This document shows positions 51,324 through 60,659 of a DNA stretch of 64,000 bases, piece after piece (the stretch's first letter is position 1; every line of letters starts with the position of its first letter). The notes beneath the pieces are model-generated. The model did no database searches and was not told the DNA's origin. It worked only from the letters and a program-made list of their open reading frames with translations. Where the stretch lies: positions 62,001-126,000 of the forward strand of contig NZ_JAGGKA010000008.1 of assembly GCF_017873215.1 (NCBI RefSeq). The letters are read 5' to 3'. The DNA is from Clostridium tetanomorphum. GTDB lineage: Bacteria; Bacillota; Clostridia; Clostridiales; Clostridiaceae. The position numbers and the translations under genes are program-made.

Positions 51324-52781
51324 ATGAAAGAAGTACTTAAAGATGTACAACCAGTTGAAGTATTTAAATACTTTGAAGAGCTATCACAGATTCCAAGAGG
51401 GTCTGGGAATGAAAAAGGGATTAGCGACTATTTAGTATCCTTTGCTAAGGATCATAATCTAGAATATGTGCAGGACTCCGCATTAAATGTTGTTATAAAA
51501 AAGAAAGCAACATCTGGATATGAAAACAGTCCTGCTATTGTTTTGCAAGGTCATATGGATATGGTGTGTGAAAAAAATATAGGTATAGAGCATGATTTTA
51601 CTAAGGATCCGCTAAAGTTAAGAATAATTGATGACATGATATATGCAACTGGCACAACTTTGGGAGCAGATAATGGAATTGCGGTTGCAATGGGACTAGC
51701 AATTTTGGCTTCTAATGAATATCAACATCCGGCAATAGAATTGCTTGTTACCACTTCAGAAGAAACAGGAATGGATGGAGCAATCGCATTAGAACCTAAA
51801 AATATAGAAGGAAGAACAATTATTAACATAGACTCCGAAGTAGAAGGTACGCTATTAGTCAGCTGTGCTGGTGGAGTTACAGTTAAAACAACAATTCCTG
51901 CAGCATGGGAAGAAATAGATGTAAACCTTGTTCCATATATAATTAGAATAAGAGGTTTAAAAGGTGGACATTCTGGAATGGAAATAGATAAAGAAAGGGG
52001 TAACTCAAATAAATTAATGGGTCGTATACTTATGTCTATTTTATCTGAAATAGATTTTAGACTCAGTTCATTAAACGGTGGATCTAAGCACAATGCTATT
52101 CCACGTGAGACAGATGCTGTTATCTTAGTAAGAGCTGAGGATAAAGCTTTAGTTGAGCAAAAAATATCTGAGTGTGAAGAATTATTTAAAACTGAATTGA
52201 GAACACCAGATCCTGACGTAAGAGTAGAATTTGAAGTTTTACCTACCTTGCCTCAAGAAATGCTTTCAAAAGAATCAACTAATAATGTAGTTAACTACTT
52301 ATACTTAGTTATAAATGGGGTAACTTCCGTGAGCATGGATATTAAGGGTTTAGTACAAAGCTCCTTGAATCTTGGAATAATTTTTACTCATAAAGATTCG
52401 GTAGAATTCATAACCTCAATCAGAAGTTCCGTTAGAAGCTTAAAGAACGAATTATATAATAGATTGGCTGTAACGGCTAAACTGAATGGCGGAAGTATTG
52501 TTGCCGAATCTGGTTACCCTGAATGGGCATATAATCCTGATTCAAAAATAAGAACAATTTTTGAAGATGTATATGAAAAAATGTACAAAAAGAAACCTCA
52601 TATAACTGCAATTCATGCTGGGCTTGAGTGCGGACTGTTTGCAGAAAAATTTGGTGAAATAGATGCTATTTCTTTTGGACCAAATCTATATGATGTTCAT
52701 ACTCCAAATGAACATATGAGTATTTCTTCAGTTCAGAGGACCTGGGAATACTTATTGGAAGTATTGAAGAATGTAAAATAA
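51324..52781 (+). CDS. pepD: Xaa-His dipeptidase (aminoacyl-histidine dipeptidase)
   Basis: The protein (485 residues) is a full-length M20-family PepD: ELSQIPRGSGNEKGISDYLV, the metal motif VLQGHMDMVCEK (His, Asp), GTTLGADNGIAVAMGLAILA (bridging Asp), TSEETGMDGAIAL (Glu-Glu), RGLKGGHSGMEIDKERGNSN (His) and ITAIHAGLECGLFAEKF. It hydrolyses carnosine-like and other dipeptides in the cytosol. ATG 51324 follows AAGGGTGG. Its neighbour is a peptide transporter, consistent with peptide use. Confidence 0.95.
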   Translation: MKEVLKDVQPVEVFKYFEELSQIPRGSGNEKGISDYLVSFAKDHNLEYVQDSALNVVIKKKATSGYENSPAIVLQGHMDMVCEKNIGIEHDFTKDPLKLRIIDDMIYATGTTLGADNGIAVAMGLAILASNEYQHPAIELLVTTSEETGMDGAIALEPKNIEGRTIINIDSEVEGTLLVSCAGGVTVKTTIPAAWEEIDVNLVPYIIRIRGLKGGHSGMEIDKERGNSNKLMGRILMSILSEIDFRLSSLNGGSKHNAIPRETDAVILVRAEDKALVEQKISECEELFKTELRTPDPDVRVEFEVLPTLPQEMLSKESTNNVVNYLYLVINGVTSVSMDIKGLVQSSLNLGIIFTHKDSVEFITSIRSSVRSLKNELYNRLAVTAKLNGGSIVAESGYPEWAYNPDSKIRTIFEDVYEKMYKKKPHITAIHAGLECGLFAEKFGEIDAISFGPNLYDVHTPNEHMSISSVQRTWEYLLEVLKNVK

Positions 52782-52851
52782 GGCACATTTAAAAAATAAA
52801 TCTAGGCTATTTTGAATTGTTATTTATTTTAATGTTCCTAATTAAATGTTT

Positions 52852-52882
52852 GGACCAAAGATTTTGATCTTTGGTCCTTATA
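52852..52882 (+). terminator. Rho-independent terminator
   Basis: GGACCAAAGAT/ATCTTTGGTCC, an 11-bp perfect stem with loop TTTG, then TTATAATTTATTATT. It ends pepD. Confidence 0.8.
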
Positions 52883-53016
52883 ATTTATTATTCTAATTAG
52901 TAGCCTCATTGCAATTAAATAAGTAAAAAAAACTTATATTTAAAAATATTTTAAAAATGGTATATTTCAATGGTAAATATATTATAATATGTATATAAAA
53001 TACATTAGGGGGATAT

Positions 53017-54936
53017 ATGGTGAATAAAAAGTTATCTAAATATGCATATGGTGGTGTAGCTGGTAAAGACTACGTACCTTATGTTTCTAGTGGTTCTAAA
53101 TCTGGTGGAAACGTTGTCGTATTGATAATTGGTATCATCTTAGCTGCTTTGTTCGCAGCATCTACTGCCTATTCAGGTATGAAATCAGGTCTTACAGTTG
53201 CGGCTGGTATACCTGGTTCTATACTAGGTTCCGGTCTTATAGCTATATTTTCTAAACAAAAAAGTATTCTTGGCAAAAATTTAATTCAAGGTATGTCAAG
53301 TGGTGCAGAATCTGTTGCTAGTGGTATAATATTTGTTTTACCAGCAATTCTATTAATAGGTTCTAAAGTTACTTTCTTAGAAGGTTTTGCTGTTGGTATA
53401 GGTGGAGTTTTATTCGGTATAGGAGTAGCTTCCCTTGTACACAATTACTTGATGGTTGAAGAACATGGTAAATTAATGTACCCTGAGTCAATGGCTATAG
53501 CTGAAACCCTTGTTGCTTCAGAAGGTGCTGGAGAATCAATAAAGTACATGGGAATTGGTTTTGGAATAGGTGGTATTATAACTGTTATAACTAGTTCATT
53601 TTTAAATGTAGCTAACAACGTTATAAGTTATGTAAATGAAACCTTCTACAAGTGGAAATTTGAAATTGAAGTAAATCCTTTATTATTAGGTATAGGATAT
53701 ATAGTTGGATTAGAGGTTTCTTTAACTATGTTTGCTGGTTCTATATTATCCAACTTCTGTATTATGCCTTTAATAGGTTACTTCGCTGATATTGGACAAG
53801 ACGGTGCAGTTGTATGGAATAGTCCTAATGTTGCTATAAACGCTATGCAGGTTAAACATATAGCTGGTAGTTATGTAAAATATATCGGTGCTGGAGTGAT
53901 GCTTTCTGGTGGTTTAATAGGTGCTATAAAGCTTATACCTACAATAGTATCTTCCATAAAAGAAACTATTAATGCTAAGTCTTCAAATAGTGGTGAGGGT
54001 TCATCTGCTGGAAACATAGTATTACTTAGTGGTATAGTAATATGTTTCATAGGCGGTTTCTTGATATCTGGTGGTAATATATTAATGGCAATAGCTGCTT
54101 CTATTTTATCATTATTCTTATCATTACTATTTGTTATAGTTGCTGGTCGTTTAACTGGTACTATAGGAACTTCAAACCTTCCTGTATCTGGTATGACTAT
54201 AGCTTCTATAGTTGTTGTAACATTATTATTCGTTGCAATGGGATGGAAAAATCCTGAAAGCAACAAATCATTACTTTTATTTGGTACATTTATAGTTACT
54301 GCTATAGCTATGGCTGGTGGTTATTCTCAATCACAAAAAGTTACTTTCGTAATAGGTGGTGACAAAAATGAAATGCAAAAATACTTTGCTATAGCTGGTA
54401 TAGTTGGTGTTACAGTAGTTGTTGGTACTATATTATTACTTTCTAACCAACTTGCAATGACTGGTGATAACGTTCCATTTGCACTACCTCAAGCTAACTT
54501 GATGTCAACATTAACTGCTGGTATAATGTCAGGTAAATTACCTTGGGTTATGATAATTGCTGGTGCTGTTATGGGAGTTGTTTTGTTCTTATTAAAACTT
54601 CCTGTAATGACAGTTGCTATAGGATTCTATTTACCAATATCTACAACTTCTATAATACTATTAGGTGCATTAGTTCGCTTATTTGTAGAAAGAACTTCTA
54701 AATCTGAAAAAGAAAAAGAAGTTAAAATTTCTAATGGTATAAGTTTATCATCCGGACTTGTTGCTGGTGGATCTATAATAGGACTTATAGGCATAATACT
54801 TAGATTAAGATTTTTCAAGGATTATGCACCAAATGGATTTGCTGCTACTAATGGAATGGCATTTTTAATATTAATAGTTCTTGTAATAGCTACTATAGTA
54901 CCTATAATGAACAGTAAGGTGAAAGATGGTGAATGA
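53017..54936 (+). CDS. OPT family oligopeptide transporter
   Basis: The 639-residue protein begins MVNKKLSKYAYGGVAGKDYV and has about 14-16 hydrophobic segments, with SGMKSGLTVAAGIPGSILGS, LIQGMSSGAESVASGIIF, EEHGKLMYPESMAIAETLVA and the conserved VAIGFYLPISTTSIILLG near the end, all of the bacterial OPT type. It imports oligopeptides or metal-siderophore conjugates with protons. AGGGGG precedes the ATG. Its end overlaps the PqqD-like gene by 11 bp, and it lies behind pepD. Confidence 0.95.
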   Translation: MVNKKLSKYAYGGVAGKDYVPYVSSGSKSGGNVVVLIIGIILAALFAASTAYSGMKSGLTVAAGIPGSILGSGLIAIFSKQKSILGKNLIQGMSSGAESVASGIIFVLPAILLIGSKVTFLEGFAVGIGGVLFGIGVASLVHNYLMVEEHGKLMYPESMAIAETLVASEGAGESIKYMGIGFGIGGIITVITSSFLNVANNVISYVNETFYKWKFEIEVNPLLLGIGYIVGLEVSLTMFAGSILSNFCIMPLIGYFADIGQDGAVVWNSPNVAINAMQVKHIAGSYVKYIGAGVMLSGGLIGAIKLIPTIVSSIKETINAKSSNSGEGSSAGNIVLLSGIVICFIGGFLISGGNILMAIAASILSLFLSLLFVIVAGRLTGTIGTSNLPVSGMTIASIVVVTLLFVAMGWKNPESNKSLLLFGTFIVTAIAMAGGYSQSQKVTFVIGGDKNEMQKYFAIAGIVGVTVVVGTILLLSNQLAMTGDNVPFALPQANLMSTLTAGIMSGKLPWVMIIAGAVMGVVLFLLKLPVMTVAIGFYLPISTTSIILLGALVRLFVERTSKSEKEKEVKISNGISLSSGLVAGGSIIGLIGIILRLRFFKDYAPNGFAATNGMAFLILIVLVIATIVPIMNSKVKDGE

Positions 54937-55276
54937 TAACGAAGAGGTTTTAAGTATAATATTTAAAGTCTCTGATAGCTTAGAATATGAAGTAGATAAG
55001 GACAATATTGTGACAATACTTGAAAAGCAAGATCACAAAATCCAAAAATTCTTTAGAAAACTTAAATTTAGAATTCCAGAATATAAAAGAATTTCTATGG
55101 ATCAATATGGAAGTTATGTGTTTTTGCAAATAAATGGAAAGAAAACTGTAAAAGATATTGGAGAAAATCTAGAAGCAAAGTATGGTGATAAAACTCACCC
55201 ACTTTATGAAAGATTATTGTTGTTCTTAAACCATATCGACGTTAATTGTCACTATATAGAAAAAATAAATTTCTAA
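54926..55276 (+). CDS. PqqD-like peptide-recognition protein
   Basis: The 116-residue protein starts inside the OPT gene (11-bp overlap; AAGGTGAAAG before the ATG). The C-terminal part, ISMDQYGSYVFLQINGKKTV, KDIGENLEAKYGDKTHPLYE and RLLLFLNHIDVNCHYI, matches the PqqD/RRE fold, which binds peptides. PqqD proteins usually escort precursor peptides to radical SAM enzymes; here the partner is a peptide transporter, so it may aid or sense peptide uptake. A terminator follows. Confidence 0.75.
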   Translation: MVNDNEEVLSIIFKVSDSLEYEVDKDNIVTILEKQDHKIQKFFRKLKFRIPEYKRISMDQYGSYVFLQINGKKTVKDIGENLEAKYGDKTHPLYERLLLFLNHIDVNCHYIEKINF

Positions 55277-55280
55277 TACA

Positions 55281-55315
55281 AAAGATGGCACTACATTGTA
55301 GTTGCCATCTTTATT
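55281..55315 (+). terminator. Rho-independent terminator
   Basis: AAAGATGGCA/TGCCATCTTT with inner TAC/GTA, followed by ATT. Directly after the PqqD-like gene. Confidence 0.8.
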
Positions 55316-55498
55316 CAGTAACAAACTCCATAGGCTATACTTAGAAATGGCAGCTTAAAAAGTTTATTGAAGAAAAGATAAAAACAAGATTTGGAAAATA
55401 AGTAAATATTTGCAAATTAAAAAACGTATGGTATTATAAGCTTGTATGCTACGAGAGTATACATTTCATTTTAATAAACACATTATTTTTGATTAATA

Positions 55499-55551
55499 AC
55501 CACGAAGGTTGATTGCTGTAGGCAGTTATCAATTTTTGTGGTCTTATTTTT
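55499..55551 (+). promoter_or_regulatory. Leader hairpin/terminator before cbiM
   Basis: ACCACGAA ... TTTTTGTGGT with nested TTGAT/ATCAA and CTG/CAG pairs, followed by CTTATTTTTG. It looks like an intrinsic terminator 25 bp before the cbiM start, so it could attenuate the transporter operon. No complete cobalamin or NiCo riboswitch is recognisable upstream. Confidence 0.5.
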
Positions 55552-55576
55552 GTTAAATTTTAGAGGAGGGGATAAA

Positions 55577-56575
55577 ATGCATATTCCAGAAAATTATTTA
55601 AGTCCAGCTACCTGTGCTGTAATGGGAGCTGTAATGATTCCAATTTGGACAAAGTCAATTAAAAAGGTAAAAAGTGAGGTTAGTAAAAAGAAAATGCCAC
55701 TTATGGGAATAGGGGCATCACTTTCGTTTTTAACAATGATGTTTAATGTTCCCTTACCTGGAGGAACAACTGGTCATGCTGTTGGGGGAACATTATTAGC
55801 TATTCTTTTAGGACCTGAATCAGCTTGTATTTCTATAACTATTGCACTTCTAATTCAAGCTCTATTATTTGGTGATGGTGGTGTTTTAGCTTTTGGAGCA
55901 AATTGTTTTAATATGGCATTGGTTATTCCATTTGCAGGATATTATATTTATAAGTTTTTGAAAGAAACAATCAAGGGAGAAAAAGGAGAATATATTTCAA
56001 CTTTTATTGCTTCATACTTAGCTTTAAACGCGGGTGCTTTATGTGCTTCAATAGAGTTTGGTATACAGCCATTGTTATTTAAAGATGCATTAGGAATGCC
56101 ACTATATTGTCCATATCCATTATCAATCTCAATCCCTTCAATGCTTGTTCCACACCTTGCAGTTGCAGGTGTTATAGAAGCAATTATTACACTTGGGGTA
56201 TTGGGTTTTGTAAAGAAAGTTTCACCTGATATTATATACGAAGACTCTACTGCGAAAAGGAAACCTATATATGTTTTAATAATTGCATTAATATGCTTAT
56301 CTCCCATTGGTTTATTAGCATCAGGTACAGCTTGGGGAGAATGGGGAGCTGATGAGATAAGTTCTGTGACTACAGGTGGTAAAGCATTAGGATTTATACC
56401 TAAAGGTATGGAAAATGGATTTAGCCTTAGTGCATTAATGCCAGATTATTCAGTTGAAGGACTACCAGATTATTTTGGGTATATTTTATCAGCAGTTGCA
56501 GGAGTTGCCATACTTTTAATAGTATTTAGAATGATAGCAAGTATGAGAAAAGATATCAAGAGTGTGAACAGATAA
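55577..56575 (+). CDS. cbiM: Energy-coupling-factor cobalt/nickel transporter, CbiM with C-terminal extension
   Basis: From ATG 55577, seven bases after GGAGGGG, the protein (332 residues) begins MHIPENYLSPATCAVMGAVM; the N-terminal Met-His and later His form the metal site. NVPLPGGTTGHAVGGTLLAI and ALLFGDGGVLAFGANCFNMA are CbiM signatures. After about residue 235 a further segment, GTAWGEWGADEISSV and PDYFGYILSAVAGVAILLIV, corresponds to the CbiN/PDGLE-like part, so no separate cbiN is needed. Takes up Co2+ or Ni2+ with CbiQ and CbiO. Confidence 0.93.
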   Translation: MHIPENYLSPATCAVMGAVMIPIWTKSIKKVKSEVSKKKMPLMGIGASLSFLTMMFNVPLPGGTTGHAVGGTLLAILLGPESACISITIALLIQALLFGDGGVLAFGANCFNMALVIPFAGYYIYKFLKETIKGEKGEYISTFIASYLALNAGALCASIEFGIQPLLFKDALGMPLYCPYPLSISIPSMLVPHLAVAGVIEAIITLGVLGFVKKVSPDIIYEDSTAKRKPIYVLIIALICLSPIGLLASGTAWGEWGADEISSVTTGGKALGFIPKGMENGFSLSALMPDYSVEGLPDYFGYILSAVAGVAILLIVFRMIASMRKDIKSVNR

Positions 56576-56598
56576 CCTGAAAAGAGAGGATGTTATAA

Positions 56599-57393
56599 AT
56601 GCCAGAATGGCTTTTAAAAAAAGATAACTATATACCTCAAAAAGATAAGGATGCTTTTATTAATAAGAGCATCCTATCTATGTTTGAGGTACTTACAAGA
56701 TTTAGATTACAAACAGAATATAGAGCTAATAAACTTGGGATTAATGCAGTACTTAAACTTATTACAACATTTGTGTTAATTATTTTTGTTTCTTTGACTA
56801 AGAGCTTTACTTTTGTTTTAATTAGTAATGTATTTTTGCTTGTATTAATTAATTTTTTAAGTATTAATGAAATAAAATATATATTGAAAGTTAGTTTCGT
56901 AGTAGCAATATTTACTTTAATTATTCTATTACCATCAGTTTTTTTGGGATACGGTAATAATGCTTTAATGATTACTTTAAAGGTTTTAGTTTCCGTTGCA
57001 TCAGTTAATATATTAGCTTGCACAACCCAATGGAATGACCTAATAAGAGCTTTAAAAGTATTTCATGTGCCTGACATGTTTATTTTTGTACTTGATATAA
57101 CAATAAAGTATATCATGGTATTAGGAGAGTTTTCATTAAGTATGGTTTATGCACTTAAATTAAGATCTGTTGGTAAAAGTGATAATAAGAGTGCATCTCT
57201 TTCAGGAATAGTGGGAACGATGTTCATAAAGTCAAAGGAAGCAGCAGAAGAAATGTATGGAGCAATGGAATGCAGAGGGTATACAGGTGAATATAAAGTA
57301 TATAACAAATTTAAATTTAGATTAGCTGATTATATCTGTATCTTAGCTAATGTATTATTTATAATAACATATTTTTATTTTGATAGGGTGTGA
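56599..57393 (+). CDS. cbiQ: ECF transporter transmembrane subunit CbiQ
   Basis: The 264-residue protein has KLGINAVLKLITTFVLIIFV, several membrane helices, and the coupling motifs ALKLRSVGKSDNKSA and AMECRGYTGEYKVY (A-R-G type), which contact the ATPase. GAGAGGATG before the ATG. It lies 23 bp after cbiM and 4 bp before cbiO. Confidence 0.92.
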   Translation: MPEWLLKKDNYIPQKDKDAFINKSILSMFEVLTRFRLQTEYRANKLGINAVLKLITTFVLIIFVSLTKSFTFVLISNVFLLVLINFLSINEIKYILKVSFVVAIFTLIILLPSVFLGYGNNALMITLKVLVSVASVNILACTTQWNDLIRALKVFHVPDMFIFVLDITIKYIMVLGEFSLSMVYALKLRSVGKSDNKSASLSGIVGTMFIKSKEAAEEMYGAMECRGYTGEYKVYNKFKFRLADYICILANVLFIITYFYFDRV

Positions 57394-57397
57394 TTTT

Positions 57398-58126
57398 ATG
57401 ATTGATATAAAAAATGTTTCCTATTCATATGACAAGAACGTTGAAGCATTAAAAAATATAGATTTATATGTTCAGGAGGGTGAAGCTATTGCTTTGATAG
57501 GGGTAAACGGCAGTGGAAAGTCTACGCTAATGAAATTGATTAATGGTTTAATATCTCCACAGCAAGGGGGATACTTTTTTGAAGGCGAAGAAATAACTTA
57601 TAAGAAATTACAGAAGGAAAAATTTTCAAAAGCATTTCATAAAAAAATAGGTTTTGTTTTTCAAAATTCAGAAGTACAGCTCTTCTGTTCCAATGTTTAT
57701 GACGAAATAGCATTTGGACCAAGACAAATGGGAATCAGTGAAGAAGAAGTTGAAAAACGAGTAAATGACACTTTAAAACTATTGAAAATTGAGGAATTAA
57801 GGAATAGACATCCATATCATTTGAGTGGTGGAGAAAAGAAGAAAGTATCAATAGCCACTGTAGTGGTTCTAAATCCAGATGTATATATCTTTGATGAGCC
57901 GATGAATGGACTGGACCCTAGAACCAAAAGGTTTTTAAAAGAATTCATGATTAACATAAATAATGCTGGAAAAACTATTTTATGTTCTACACATGACTTT
58001 GAATACATAAACGGAATATTTAAAAGAGCAATAGTATTTTCAAAAGACCATTCAATCATTAGAGACGCTACTTATGATGAAATAATGAGCGATACTGGAT
58101 TCCTATATGATAATAACATTATTTAA
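57398..58126 (+). CDS. cbiO: ECF transporter ATP-binding subunit CbiO
   Basis: The protein (242 residues) starts MIDIKNVSYSYDKNVEALKN; Walker A is GVNGSGKSTLMKLI, Q-loop GFVFQNSEVQLFCSNVYDEI, signature LSGGEKKKVSIATVVV, Walker B VYIFDEPMNGLDP and H-loop CSTHDFEYI. ATG 57398 with AGGGTG in the end of cbiQ; the ATG at 57380 is less likely. Powers cobalt/nickel uptake. Confidence 0.94.
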   Translation: MIDIKNVSYSYDKNVEALKNIDLYVQEGEAIALIGVNGSGKSTLMKLINGLISPQQGGYFFEGEEITYKKLQKEKFSKAFHKKIGFVFQNSEVQLFCSNVYDEIAFGPRQMGISEEEVEKRVNDTLKLLKIEELRNRHPYHLSGGEKKKVSIATVVVLNPDVYIFDEPMNGLDPRTKRFLKEFMININNAGKTILCSTHDFEYINGIFKRAIVFSKDHSIIRDATYDEIMSDTGFLYDNNII

Positions 58127-58277
58127 TATATATTATGTAAGATTATATTTTCTATTATCAATGTTATTGATGAAAATTATCATTTTTAGTAATATTATTT
58201 ATAAATGGAGATAAAATTATTAGGAAAATAGAATCATTAGTAACTATGTAAAAAGTATTTAGGGGAGTGGGACTAAA

Positions 58278-59114
58278 ATGATAATTAAAAAGTCTTTGAT
58301 AAATAAAGGTATTCAGTATATTTTACAGCATATAGATGAGGATATTTCTATTGAAGATGTTGCTAATCACTGTAATTTTTCAAAATATCATTTTAGCAGA
58401 ATGTTTAAAGAGGAAACAGGAGTAAGTATTTATGCTTTTATCAAACGTATAAAAATGGATCAAAGTGCAGTAAGTCTTAAGGTTGAAAAAGATAAAACTA
58501 TTACTGATATTGGAGTTAATTATGGATACAGTTCTTCGAATTATAGTTCAGCCTTTAGCAAGCAGTATAGTATTTGTCCAGTGGAATTTAGAAAGTCTAT
58601 GAATTCAACAGGTGTTGCTAATCCATTTTATCCTAGTGAATATAATATTTTTAAGTCTTTTGAATATTATGATGAGAAGATTATTATACAAAATCTAGCT
58701 GATTTTAAAGTGATTTATGAAAGATATATTGGAAATTATAGTGATATAGGAGTTAATTGGTATAGTTTTATGGAACGGTACAAAACATATATTAAAGCAG
58801 ATACACTTTTGATTGAAAAATCTTATGATGATCCAGCTATTACCCAATTAGACAAATGCATATATGATTTATGTATCACTGCTAACGAAGATGTAGAGCT
58901 CGAAAATGTTACAACCATAAAAGGTGGCAAATTTGCAGTTTATCGGTTTAATGGATTTATACATGATATTTTTGTCACATTCCAGGGGATTTTTAACATT
59001 TGGCTTCCACGTAGTGGATATAAAATGGATGAAAGATATGGATTAGGCATTTACCACAATATTGATAGAAAAAATAATCATGTTGCTATGGATTTATGTA
59101 TTGCTATTAAATAG
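58278..59114 (+). CDS. AraC-family regulator with GyrI-like effector domain
   Basis: Residues 5-110 are two AraC helix-turn-helix motifs: IEDVANHCNFSKYHFSRMFK and ITDIGVNYGYSSSNYSSAFS, with CPVEFRKS after. Residues 130-278 form a GyrI-like ligand domain, ending LGIYHNIDRKNNHVAMDLCI. Such regulators (Rob/SoxS-like plus SOUL/GyrI) activate genes on binding lipophilic drugs. GGGGAGTGGG precedes the ATG. The gene at 59208 may be its target. Unlike the homologue at 36568 the frame is intact. Confidence 0.9.
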   Translation: MIIKKSLINKGIQYILQHIDEDISIEDVANHCNFSKYHFSRMFKEETGVSIYAFIKRIKMDQSAVSLKVEKDKTITDIGVNYGYSSSNYSSAFSKQYSICPVEFRKSMNSTGVANPFYPSEYNIFKSFEYYDEKIIIQNLADFKVIYERYIGNYSDIGVNWYSFMERYKTYIKADTLLIEKSYDDPAITQLDKCIYDLCITANEDVELENVTTIKGGKFAVYRFNGFIHDIFVTFQGIFNIWLPRSGYKMDERYGLGIYHNIDRKNNHVAMDLCIAIK

Positions 59115-59207
59115 AGCAAGAATTCAGAAGTAAAAAAGTAAGATTTCCTTTATTATGAGGATAGTGACAAAGCTATCACTAAATAAAGTTATGAAAAGAG
59201 GAATTTT

Positions 59208-59756
59208 ATGTTTGATATAAGGAAAATCCAAGAGCATGTTATTTATGAAGCTGTAAAAAATCATAGCAATGAAGAGATTGCTAAGGAAGTTGTATATGGA
59301 AAAGAGGAAAGTGGTAAATCAGAGGATAATGCTATATGGGTAAATTCTACAATGAAGAGATTAGAAAGCAAATTTGATAAGGTAACTACTAAGAAGATTA
59401 GAATGAAGTGTCAGTGTGGATATGGAATGGATAAGAAGTTAGAATTAGTGAAGGAACTAATGGAATTATCATCAAGTTTAGAGGAGCTTGGAAATTTACA
59501 GAAAGCAAAAGATGCAGGGTTATTTTATGAAAATGGAGATCTATATTTACAATTTAATTTTTGTCCATGCCCAATGCTTGCAGATGTAGATAGGCTAGAT
59601 TCTGATGCATGGTGTCAATGTACTACTGGGTATAGTAAAGTACTATTTGAAGAAGCTTTTCAGTGTAAAGTTGATGTGGAGCTATTAAAAAGTATAAAAA
59701 TGGGTAATGAAAGATGCCTTATGAAAATAATGCCAGAAGGGGTTATATGGAAATAG
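59208..59756 (+). CDS. DUF6144 family protein
   Basis: The 182-residue soluble protein has RMKCQCGYGMDKKLELVKEL, QKAKDAGLFYENGDLYLQFN, FCPCPMLADVDRLDSDAWCQ, CTTGYSKVLFEEAFQCKVDV and ELLKSIKMGNERCLMKI, the conserved pattern of DUF6144 proteins, with seven Cys that could bind metal. AAAAGAGG precedes the ATG. It follows the AraC/GyrI gene by about 90 bp. Function unknown. Confidence 0.8.
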   Translation: MFDIRKIQEHVIYEAVKNHSNEEIAKEVVYGKEESGKSEDNAIWVNSTMKRLESKFDKVTTKKIRMKCQCGYGMDKKLELVKELMELSSSLEELGNLQKAKDAGLFYENGDLYLQFNFCPCPMLADVDRLDSDAWCQCTTGYSKVLFEEAFQCKVDVELLKSIKMGNERCLMKIMPEGVIWK

Positions 59757-59837
59757 AACAATTTTTATAATAAATTAAAGTTGTATTAATAGTTATGGTA
59801 ATAGAACATTGTAGTTGGTCATTTGAAAAGGCTATGG

Positions 59838-59893
59838 AAAAACCTCACTTACAGTAGTTACGGTGAACCGTACCATAAATAAGTGAGGTTTTT
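59838..59893 (+). terminator. Double-hairpin terminator, intact copy of the AACCTC/TACGG repeat
   Basis: AAAACCTCACTTA pairs with TAAGTGAGGTTTT (13 bp) and encloses a second perfect palindrome TACGGTGAACCGTA. A T run follows. Degenerate copies lie near 3091, 8206, 26745, 43640, 45065 and 59925. Confidence 0.75.
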
Positions 59894-59954
59894 AGTTTAG
59901 GTATTGATATGACTTGATTAAGGTTGATTACATATGTGGAAATACCGTATCACA

Positions 59955-60005
59955 AGTAATGATAAATTAACAAAATATGTTATAATAAAAGAGGGAAATA
60001 ATTTT
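59955..60005 (+). promoter_or_regulatory. Recurring extended -10 promoter block
   Basis: AAATTAACAAAATATGTTAT then AATAAAAGAGGGAAATAATT. Same block as at 8330, 43660 and 45120; serves the GNAT gene at 60053. Confidence 0.55.
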
Positions 60006-60052
60006 TAAGTCATAGACAAATTGATAATTTGAAAGAAAAGTTGAGGTGTACA

Positions 60053-60493
60053 ATGGAACTAAAAGTAATTAAGTTATCAGAAGAATATTTGGAAGAATGT
60101 GTAGATTTATTTATAGATACATTTTCAAGAGCCCCCTGGAATGATGAATATGATTCCAGACAACAGGTAAAGAATTTTTTCATAAATCATATGAAAAATA
60201 ATTATTTTTTAGGATATATAGGATTAATAGATAAAGAAGTTGTAGCATTAAGTGTAGGAATGAAAAAGCCGTGGATTTGTGGTATGGAGTATTACATAGA
60301 TGAATTTTGCATAGGGGATGGTTTTCAAGGAAAAGGTATTGGTAGTCTGTTTTTGAAAGATATAGAAAAGTTATTATATGATGAAAAAGTAGAAGGAATG
60401 ATACTAAATACAGAAAGAGATTATCCGTCTTGTAAGTTCTATGAAAAAAATGGCTTTCAAGTCTTAGGAAATCTGATTGTTTTGGGCAAATAA
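60053..60493 (+). CDS. GNAT family N-acetyltransferase
   Basis: From ATG 60053 (GAGGTG seven bases upstream) the 146-residue protein reads MELKVIKLSEEYLEECVDLF, has EYYIDEFCIGDGFQGKGIGS (beta4 with the CoA loop QGKGIGS) and LNTERDYPSCKFYEKNGF. This form is seen in AAC(6')-like and general GNATs; no drug-specific residues can be read out. Single-gene unit. Confidence 0.87.
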   Translation: MELKVIKLSEEYLEECVDLFIDTFSRAPWNDEYDSRQQVKNFFINHMKNNYFLGYIGLIDKEVVALSVGMKKPWICGMEYYIDEFCIGDGFQGKGIGSLFLKDIEKLLYDEKVEGMILNTERDYPSCKFYEKNGFQVLGNLIVLGK

Positions 60494-60659
60494 AAAATTG
60501 CGAGAACAGACAAATCCCCAATTTATTACTTATATTTTTACTTGTGGTCAAGCTATATATTTGTATTTCATAGTAAATATGAGGATTTACCATAATATCC
60601 CTAATATGTGCTATAATTAATTGGTAGTAGTGGATATATATGTAGAAAGGTGGAAGAAT

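Noticed and set aside
53871-54266. 131-codon reverse-strand frame inside the OPT gene
   Set aside because: Antisense to a conserved transporter; Pro/Ile-rich mirror composition and no ribosome site.
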